Origin: Streptomyces sp. P3
Lineage (GTDB): Bacteria; Actinomycetota; Actinomycetes; Streptomycetales; Streptomycetaceae
Direction of reading: 5' to 3'
Length of the DNA stretch: 64,000 nt
NCBI RefSeq assembly: GCF_003032475.1
Contig: NZ_CP028369.1
Location: forward strand, 7,502,001 to 7,566,000
Under the pieces are notes generated by a model that ran no database searches, was not told the DNA's origin, and worked only from the letters and a program-made list of their open reading frames with translations. Shown here in pieces: positions 58,509-64,000 of the stretch (the stretch's first letter is position 1; the number at the start of each line of letters is the position of its first letter). The position numbers and the translations under genes are program-made.

Positions 58509-61184
58509 TCAGCCGACCGTGCAGCTCTGGTCACCCACCTTGAACGCCGTCGGTTTCGTGTTGGAGCCCGACCAACTGCCCGTGAAGCCGAAGCTCACGG
58601 ACGAGCCGGCAGCCACGTTGCCGTTCCAGCCGATGTTCTTCGCCGTCACCGTCGAACCCGACTGGGTGTAGTCGGCGTTCCAGAGCTGGGTGACGCTCTG
58701 CCCGTCGGCGAACGTCCAGCCGAGGCTCCATCCGGACCAGGCGCTCGTGCCGGTGTTGGTGAGTTTCACGTCCGCCTGGAATCCGCCCGACCACTGGTTG
58801 GTGATCGTGTACGTCACCGTGCAGGCGCCGGTCGGGGTGGGCGTGGGATCCGTGCCGCCGCCCCCACCGCCCCCGCTGCCGCCGCCGCTGGTGTCGGAGG
58901 TGTCGCCGTAGATGACACCCCGGCCGTTCGTCGAGACGTACACGCGTCCGTACACCCGCGGGTCACCGGTGATCGCCCCGCCCGTCCAGCCCCACCGGTG
59001 GGCGTCGTCGTTGACGCGCGTCCAGGTCGCGCCCTTGTCGGTGGAGCGGAAGATGCCGCGCACCCCGCCGATCTTGGCGCTGGTGTAGAGCGTCTGGTAC
59101 GAGGCTCCCGTCGCCGCCTTGCCGAAGCCGATCGTGTCGGCCTGTTCGACGGTCGACAGCTTGGTGAACGTCGCGCCGGAGTCCGTGGAGTGCCACAGCC
59201 CGTACGCGCCGTCGCTCGCCCCGCCGGCCAGCCACACATCGCCCTTGGTGCCGGGCAGCGCCTTGAAGCGCACGCTGTCCCCACTGGGCAGGCCCGTCGC
59301 CGACGACGCCGTGAAGCTCGCGCCACCGTCCGAACTGACATAGAACCTGCCGGACTTGAAACCGTAGAAGGTCTTCGGATCGACGCGGTCCGATTCGACG
59401 GTCGCGCCCGAGGGAATCCCGCTGGAGGCCTGCCACGAGGTGCCGAATCCGGTCGCGTACTGCACACCGGTGCCGGCCGGGCTCCACACGAAGCGGCTGC
59501 CGTCCGCCGCCGCGGCCACCGTCCCGCCCCCGCTCACCCCCGAGGGGTCCGTCCCGGCGAACCAGTTGGCGCCGTTGTCCGTCGAGAACGCCACGTGCGG
59601 CCCGGAGTCCAGGTCGCCCACCCTGACCACCGTGTTCGGGTTCGTCTCGGCGTAGTCGAGGCTGGTCGTCGTGGTGAAGTTGGGGGAGGTGAACATCATC
59701 GACGGCACCTTCGTCAGGTCCGTGTGCCGGAACCCGCCGACGTCACCCAGGGCGCTGAGCAGAGGGGCGCCGGAGGCAGGCGAGGCGAGGTCGTTGACGG
59801 CCGTCTCCTCCACCCCCTGCACCATCGGCTTCACGGTGAACCGGCTGCCGCTGTCCCAGTTGGTGAGGTTCTCCGTGCCGTAGATCGTCGCGCCCGTCCC
59901 GTACATCATGCGGGCGGAGTTGAACGGGTCGATCTCCAGCGCCTCGGTCATCCAGCCGAGTTTGGGGGACTGCTCCGGCGGCGACGGGTTGGCGCCCCAG
60001 GTCAGCCACGGTGACGACGAGACGTCCATCGTGAAGCGGTTGGCGCGGTCGGGGTACGACGTGTAGTCCCACGCCTTCGTCCAGGTCCCGCCGCTGTTCG
60101 TCGAACGGAAGATCTGGGTGTCCGGCCACCAGGAACTGTAGGCGGTCGCCATGACGGTGCCGGGCTTCTGCCGGTCGACGGTCAGACCGCCGAAGCCGTA
60201 GTAGGTGTCCGCCTCCGCCACCGGGCTGATGTCCGTCCAGGTGCCGCTGGCCGTCGCGTACCGCCACAGCCGGCCCTTGCCGCCGTCGTACGGCCCGCCC
60301 TTGTCGCTGTAGGCCAGGTACAGATAGCCGTTGACGGCGTCCAGCACGCCCTTGTGCGCCAGATATCCCGTCGGCTGCCCGGCCAGCCGCGACCAGGTCG
60401 CGCCGGCGTCCGTCGAGCGGTACACCGCGTTGTCCTTGTCCGCCACCCCGACGTAGATCGTCTTCGTGGCGGTGCCGGACGTACCCGTCGACTCGTCGAA
60501 GGTGACCCAGACGATGCCCTGGTTGTCGGACGCGTACCCGCTCGTGTCGGTCGGATCCTGCTGGTAGTTTCCGACGTTGGGGAAGTTCGCCACCTGCGAC
60601 CACGTGCCGCCCGAGTCCGTGGACCGCCACAGGCCCTTGCCGCTCGGCGCGCCCAGGTACAGCACGCTGTTCCTGTTCGGGTCGACCGTGAGCCGCTCGC
60701 CCATGCCCCGGCCGGGCATGTTGCCGCCCAGCTTGAACGGCAGGTCCGCCTTCTGCCAGCTCGCGCCCCGGTCGGAGGACCTGAGCACGGCCCCGTTCCC
60801 CGGGTCCCAGCTGTTGGTGTACGTGCCGACCGCCGCGTACACCTTGTTCGGGTCGACGGAGTCGGAGGCCAGGCTGACCACGCCGGTGTGTCCCCAGTCC
60901 GCCCAGCCGACCGAGTCCAGCAACGGAGTCCACGTCCCGCTCGACTCCTGCCACCGGTAGGCGCCGCCGATGTCGGTGCGCGCGTAGGCGAGGTTCTTCT
61001 CCTTGCGGTTGAAGACGATGCCGGGGACGAAGCCGCCGCCGTCGATCCGGGCGTTCTTCCAGGTGTACGACTCCGCGGCCGATGTCGTGCGTGGGCTGCC
61101 GGGCGCGGCCAGTACGGGCGGACTGCCCGCGATGAGGCCTGCGGCGAGCGCCAGTACGGCCGTGAGGATGCGGGTTCTTCGCAC
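58509..61184 (-). CDS. secreted GH74 xyloglucanase with CBM2
   Basis: The 891-residue enzyme hydrolyses the beta-1,4-glucan backbone of xyloglucan. A signal peptide covers about residues 1-26 (ILTAVLALAAGLIAG...VLA). The GH74 double propeller runs about 40-765, with the catalytic aspartate in YARTDIGGAYRW near residue 70 and many BNR boxes such as RSTDSGGTW, RSTDAGATW, HSTDSGATF and RSTDKGATW. A Gly-rich then Pro/Thr linker (about 770-785) precedes a C-terminal CBM2 (about 787-891: CTVTYTITNQWSGGFQADVK, WSLGWTFADGQSVTQLWNA), a cellulose-binding module. The GTG start follows AGGAAGGA. The gene lies downstream of the GH48 gene on the same strand. Confidence 0.93.
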   Translation of the reverse strand: MRRTRILTAVLALAAGLIAGSPPVLAAPGSPRTTSAAESYTWKNARIDGGGFVPGIVFNRKEKNLAYARTDIGGAYRWQESSGTWTPLLDSVGWADWGHTGVVSLASDSVDPNKVYAAVGTYTNSWDPGNGAVLRSSDRGASWQKADLPFKLGGNMPGRGMGERLTVDPNRNSVLYLGAPSGKGLWRSTDSGGTWSQVANFPNVGNYQQDPTDTSGYASDNQGIVWVTFDESTGTSGTATKTIYVGVADKDNAVYRSTDAGATWSRLAGQPTGYLAHKGVLDAVNGYLYLAYSDKGGPYDGGKGRLWRYATASGTWTDISPVAEADTYYGFGGLTVDRQKPGTVMATAYSSWWPDTQIFRSTNSGGTWTKAWDYTSYPDRANRFTMDVSSSPWLTWGANPSPPEQSPKLGWMTEALEIDPFNSARMMYGTGATIYGTENLTNWDSGSRFTVKPMVQGVEETAVNDLASPASGAPLLSALGDVGGFRHTDLTKVPSMMFTSPNFTTTTSLDYAETNPNTVVRVGDLDSGPHVAFSTDNGANWFAGTDPSGVSGGGTVAAAADGSRFVWSPAGTGVQYATGFGTSWQASSGIPSGATVESDRVDPKTFYGFKSGRFYVSSDGGASFTASSATGLPSGDSVRFKALPGTKGDVWLAGGASDGAYGLWHSTDSGATFTKLSTVEQADTIGFGKAATGASYQTLYTSAKIGGVRGIFRSTDKGATWTRVNDDAHRWGWTGGAITGDPRVYGRVYVSTNGRGVIYGDTSDTSGGGSGGGGGGGTDPTPTPTGACTVTYTITNQWSGGFQADVKLTNTGTSAWSGWSLGWTFADGQSVTQLWNADYTQSGSTVTAKNIGWNGNVAAGSSVSFGFTGSWSGSNTKPTAFKVGDQSCTVG

Positions 61185-61599
61185 GGTGGGGGTCCTTCCT
61201 CGCGAAAGCCATGGGGAGGAGACGGGGTGCGGGGGAGAGGGATGCGGGACGTTCAGGACGTGCGGGACGGTCTGGATGAGAGGGACGTGCGGGACGTGCG
61301 GGTGGTGGGAGGCCCGGTGCCCGAGGGTGTGGTCGCCGAGCCTGCGGTGGCCGGGCGGGACCGGCCGTGACGGGACGTGCGATTGCCGGGCGGCCCCCTG
61401 TGCGGGTGGGGGCCGCCCGGCTGGACCCCGTCGTCAGGTGACGGGGCCACGTACGCGGAACCTCGAGCGCTCCGCCGGAGGGCGGCGCCACCCCGTGTCC
61501 CCTGGCCCCGAGGGGCGAGGGGCCGCGGGGAACCGCGCGGCCGGCCGCATCCTGCCCGCGGTCGGACGCCGCCCGGCCGGCGAAGCGCTCAGCGGGGGT
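61185..61599. other. intergenic region between GH48 and GH74 genes
   Basis: The 415 bases hold GGGACGTGC direct repeats near 61255-61305 and the perfect hairpin at 61386-61420. The promoter of the GH74 gene must lie in the right part of this gap or just before its start. I found no close match to the CebR operator TGGGAGCGCTCCCA; the best is GAGCGCTCC at 61465-61473. Confidence 0.5.
61386..61420 (-). terminator. 13-pair hairpin after the GH48 gene
   Basis: CCGGGCGGCCCCC at 61386-61398 pairs perfectly with GGGGGCCGCCCGG at 61408-61420 around a nine-base loop. It lies 180 bases beyond the GH48 stop and upstream of the GH74 promoter region. Confidence 0.75.
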
Positions 61600-64000
61600 T
61601 TATTCGAGAAGCTCCGCGTACGAGCCCATGGCCATGGCGATGTCCGCCTGGGCCCAGAAGCGGTGGTACGTGAACACGGGCGCGGCGCCGCCCGCGAGAT
61701 AGCTCTCGATCTTCGACCAGGCCGGGTCGTTCTTGTAGAAGGACCGCAGCGAGGCGAAGGTCGAGGAGGAGCTGATCGTGTCGCCGTTCGGCATCTTGCC
61801 GCTGAAGGTGCTCGGCACGTACACGCCGTCGTCGAAGCGGTTGTAGTCGGCGCGGGTTTCCGGGACCGCGACACCGAGGGCGTCCTGGTTGTGGGTCCAC
61901 ATGCCGTCCAGGAGCGCCTTGGCCGTCGTCTTCGCCTCCGTGTCACCGGACTTGGCGGCGTAGTACGTCAGGGTCTTGGCGTACGCGGCGGCCACTCCGA
62001 CGTCGTCGGTGTAGTCGGCGACGGTGACGTGCAGGCCGTTGTTGGCGCCCGGACTCGACGCGTTCCAGGTGTCGGGCTGGCCCGACCACTGGAGCGTGGA
62101 GGGGATCCGGAAGGTGCCGTCCGGGTTGATCGTGGTCTTGGACAGCGCCCAGTCGACCCACTTGTCGAGGACCGCCTTCGCGCTCGCGTTCCCCGTCTGC
62201 TGGTAGTACTCGGCCACCCGCTCCATCGACCACGCCTGGAAGCCGAACCACTGGTTGGACGGCGGGTCGTGGTAGACGGGCTGCTGGTCGTAGTACATGC
62301 CGTAGAAGGTCGACGTGCCGGCCGGGGGAGTCGCGTAGCGGCCCGCCCAGCTGTTCGTCGCGCCGCCCGCGATGGCGCCCTCGCTGGACTGCAGCCAGCG
62401 GTAGAACTCCATCTGCCGGGTGAGCGACTTCGCCCAGTCCGCCTGTCCCGTCGCCGACTTGGGCTTCAGGTCGGCGTAGCTGCTGAGCGCGTAGGCGGCC
62501 AGGGGGTTCTGGTAGCCGCCGTGGGTGTGGCTCGAGCCGATGCGCCATGCCCAGCCGGCGCTGGTGTCGGTGGCGCCGCCCCAGGCGTAGTACCAGGAGA
62601 GCAGGTAGTGCGAGGCGTCCTTGCCGGTGCCGGCCGGGCAGGCGGTCGGTCCGACGCAGTTGCCGATCTTCTTGAAGTACTTGTCGTACATGGCGTAGCG
62701 CAGGTAGTCGCCCATCTTCGCGGCCTTGCCGACGGCCGCGGAGACGTCGCTGCCCTTGCCCTGGGCCTTGGCCCATATGTCCGCCCAGTACGCGGCCTGC
62801 ACGACGCGCGCGTCGGCGTCCGGGGCGTTGGTGAACTTCCACTGCTTGGCGTAGGAGGCGTCACCGGTGAAGAGGTCCAGGTAACCGTTCTTGCCGCCGT
62901 ACTTGAAGGCGTCGCAGGTCGGTTGCGGAACCGTTTCCCACACCGATTCCTGGGCGCCGCGCTGGAAGGTGTTGATGTACGAGGGGCCGGTGTCGGCCGG
63001 GCCGGCCTCGCACTTGCCGGGCGCGTTGCCGTATCCGTAGGTGTTGTCCACGTCCTGCAGCCAGTGCATGCCGTAGACGTCGTCCGTGCCGTAGGCGGAC
63101 TTCAGCTCACCGGCGATCGGGTCCGAGCCCACGGACACCCCGGTGTCCAGCTTCGCCGGGTACTCGTTCGGCGTGTCCAGCTCGGGCGCGTAGGTGGCCG
63201 GCTTGGACGCGTTGTAGAAGGAGTTCGTCGGCTGGTCGGCGTGGGTGGGGATCATGTACTTCTCCATGATGTCCCAGGCGCCGTTGAACTTGGTCCAGTC
63301 GCCGGTGATCTTCCCGTACATGGCCTGCAGCCACAGGAGGTAGCTGTAGGCCTCGGAGGTGGTCTCGTGGCCCTGGTCCGGTGCCTCGACGATCAGTGTC
63401 TCGACCGAGTGGTACGGAATGCCCTCGGGGGAGAAGTAGCCGTTCGCCGGATTGGTGATCTTGCCGTAGAGGTCGAGGAACCGGGCGTCGTACGCCTTGG
63501 TCCCGGCGATCTCGGTGGCGGTGACCGTCGCCTTCGCGTGCCCGGTGGCGCTCGACTCGAAGGTCGCGGCGCCGGTGCCGGAGGCGTTGGCGGTGATGGT
63601 CACGGTCTGGGCGGTGTTCCAGTTCGCCGGGGTGAAGGTGAGGCTCGCGCCGCCGCTCACCGTCAGGCCCGTGTTGCCGGCCGTGCGGGCGGTCGTGACG
63701 GTCACGTTGGCCGACGGCTGGGTCGACAGCTTCAGCGTGAACGTGCCCGTCTTGCCCTGCTGCACGGCCAGTTGGGTGGTGGAGGCGACCACCGCGGGCC
63801 CCGAGGCGACCGTGATGCCGACCGGTGTGGACGACGCCGACGCGCCCAGGCTGTCGTACGCCTTGGCCACCAGGGAGTGGTTGCCCACGGACAGCCCCGA
63901 GGCGGACAGCGTGTACGGCGCGCTCGTGTCCGTGCCCAGCAGGGTCGTGTCGTCGTAGAACTCCATCTTGGTGATGGTCGCGTTGTCGGCGGCCGCGGCG
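61600..64000 (-). CDS. GH48 cellulase (cellobiohydrolase), N-terminus beyond the window
   Basis: At least 800 residues of a secreted GH48 processive cellulase are visible; the frame is open through position 64000. From the right edge come an Ig-like domain ([33 protein letters not shown]) and a roughly 90-residue beta domain ([35 protein letters not shown]). The GH48 module runs from about 63490 to the stop: [20 protein letters not shown] carries the catalytic acid glutamate, and [34 protein letters not shown] and [17 protein letters not shown] are family marks. The signal peptide and any N-terminal cellulose-binding module lie outside. With GH74 and PL11 it forms a plant-wall degradation locus. 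Confidence 0.93.
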   Translation of the reverse strand, partial: AAAADNATITKMEFYDDTTLLGTDTSAPYTLSASGLSVGNHSLVAKAYDSLGASASSTPVGITVASGPAVVASTTQLAVQQGKTGTFTLKLSTQPSANVTVTTARTAGNTGLTVSGGASLTFTPANWNTAQTVTITANASGTGAATFESSATGHAKATVTATEIAGTKAYDARFLDLYGKITNPANGYFSPEGIPYHSVETLIVEAPDQGHETTSEAYSYLLWLQAMYGKITGDWTKFNGAWDIMEKYMIPTHADQPTNSFYNASKPATYAPELDTPNEYPAKLDTGVSVGSDPIAGELKSAYGTDDVYGMHWLQDVDNTYGYGNAPGKCEAGPADTGPSYINTFQRGAQESVWETVPQPTCDAFKYGGKNGYLDLFTGDASYAKQWKFTNAPDADARVVQAAYWADIWAKAQGKGSDVSAAVGKAAKMGDYLRYAMYDKYFKKIGNCVGPTACPAGTGKDASHYLLSWYYAWGGATDTSAGWAWRIGSSHTHGGYQNPLAAYALSSYADLKPKSATGQADWAKSLTRQMEFYRWLQSSEGAIAGGATNSWAGRYATPPAGTSTFYGMYYDQQPVYHDPPSNQWFGFQAWSMERVAEYYQQTGNASAKAVLDKWVDWALSKTTINPDGTFRIPSTLQWSGQPDTWNASSPGANNGLHVTVADYTDDVGVAAAYAKTLTYYAAKSGDTEAKTTAKALLDGMWTHNQDALGVAVPETRADYNRFDDGVYVPSTFSGKMPNGDTISSSSTFASLRSFYKNDPAWSKIESYLAGGAAPVFTYHRFWAQADIAMAMGSYAELLE

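Noticed and set aside
61465..61473. GAGCGCTCC as a CebR half-match upstream of GH74
   Set aside because: Only 9 of 14 positions of the operator match and the flanks are wrong; short GC palindromes of this kind are expected by chance.

Overview
The window is chromosomal DNA from a high-GC actinomycete, almost certainly a Streptomyces. The genus call rests on GC near 73 percent with strong third-position GC bias, frequent GTG starts and GTGA/ATGA stop-start overlaps, and a gas-vesicle cluster in the Streptomyces order gvpO-A-F-G-Y-Z-J-L-S-K directly downstream of a transketolase gene and a LigD-type polymerase gene. The Streptomyces-style regulators fit too: a SpoIIE/HATPase protein, an XRE-DUF5753 protein, an MmyB-type protein and a SigB/SigF-class sigma factor. 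I saw no rRNA, tRNA, CRISPR array, insertion sequence or integrase.

Layout. 0-9 kb: HEAT-repeat protein, GNAT, secreted tripeptidyl-aminopeptidase-type hydrolase, Rv2578c-type radical SAM enzyme behind a LexA-type box, SRPBCC protein, multidomain SpoIIE phosphatase, methyltransferase. 9-13.2 kb: a translationally coupled operon for peptidoglycan-peptide or D-amino-acid turnover (M55 D-aminopeptidase, M20 peptidase, an internally deleted S9 peptidase, LD-carboxypeptidase). 13-15 kb: small genes and a decayed F420-oxidoreductase gene. 15.2-24.1 kb: low-complexity protein, transketolase, LigD polymerase domain and ten gvp genes. 24-32 kb: methyltransferase, ABC-F protein, DJ-1/PfpI protein, a beta-hydroxyacid-dehydrogenase-type reductase divergent from a TetR regulator with two clear operators, membrane protein, BioF2-type acyltransferase. 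32-36 kb: an accessory-looking islet with a CNNM remnant, an AraC regulator and a two-component flavin monooxygenase. 36-45 kb: second TAP-type hydrolase, pyruvate-oxidase-like TPP enzyme, sigma factor, a roughly 400-bp array of degenerate 12-bp repeats, secreted protein, a lysine-free aminotransferase-fold protein and two MBL proteins, with an NmrA-family remnant. 45-56 kb: DedA protein, membrane phosphodiesterase, OsmC protein, a beta-helix protein and a small helical protein that share an RHIM-like motif, two XRE regulators, pterin dehydratase, methyltransferase. 56-64 kb: plant cell-wall degradation genes (PL11 rhamnogalacturonan lyase, GH74-CBM2 xyloglucanase, GH48 cellulase running off the right edge).

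The best candidate for an undescribed system is the adjacent pair at 50.2-52.5 kb. Both proteins carry the same roughly 30-residue segment with a Q-L-A-W-x-N core that resembles RHIM-type amyloid signalling motifs, one at the end of a right-handed beta-helix and the other in front of a helical domain. Other notable signals are three separate 12-bp-period tandem arrays within 3.2 kb (39.1-42.2 kb), a 415-residue aminotransferase-like protein with no lysine at all, and several genes that have lost internal segments while keeping recognisable ends. Function names come from reading motifs by eye; no database search was run.
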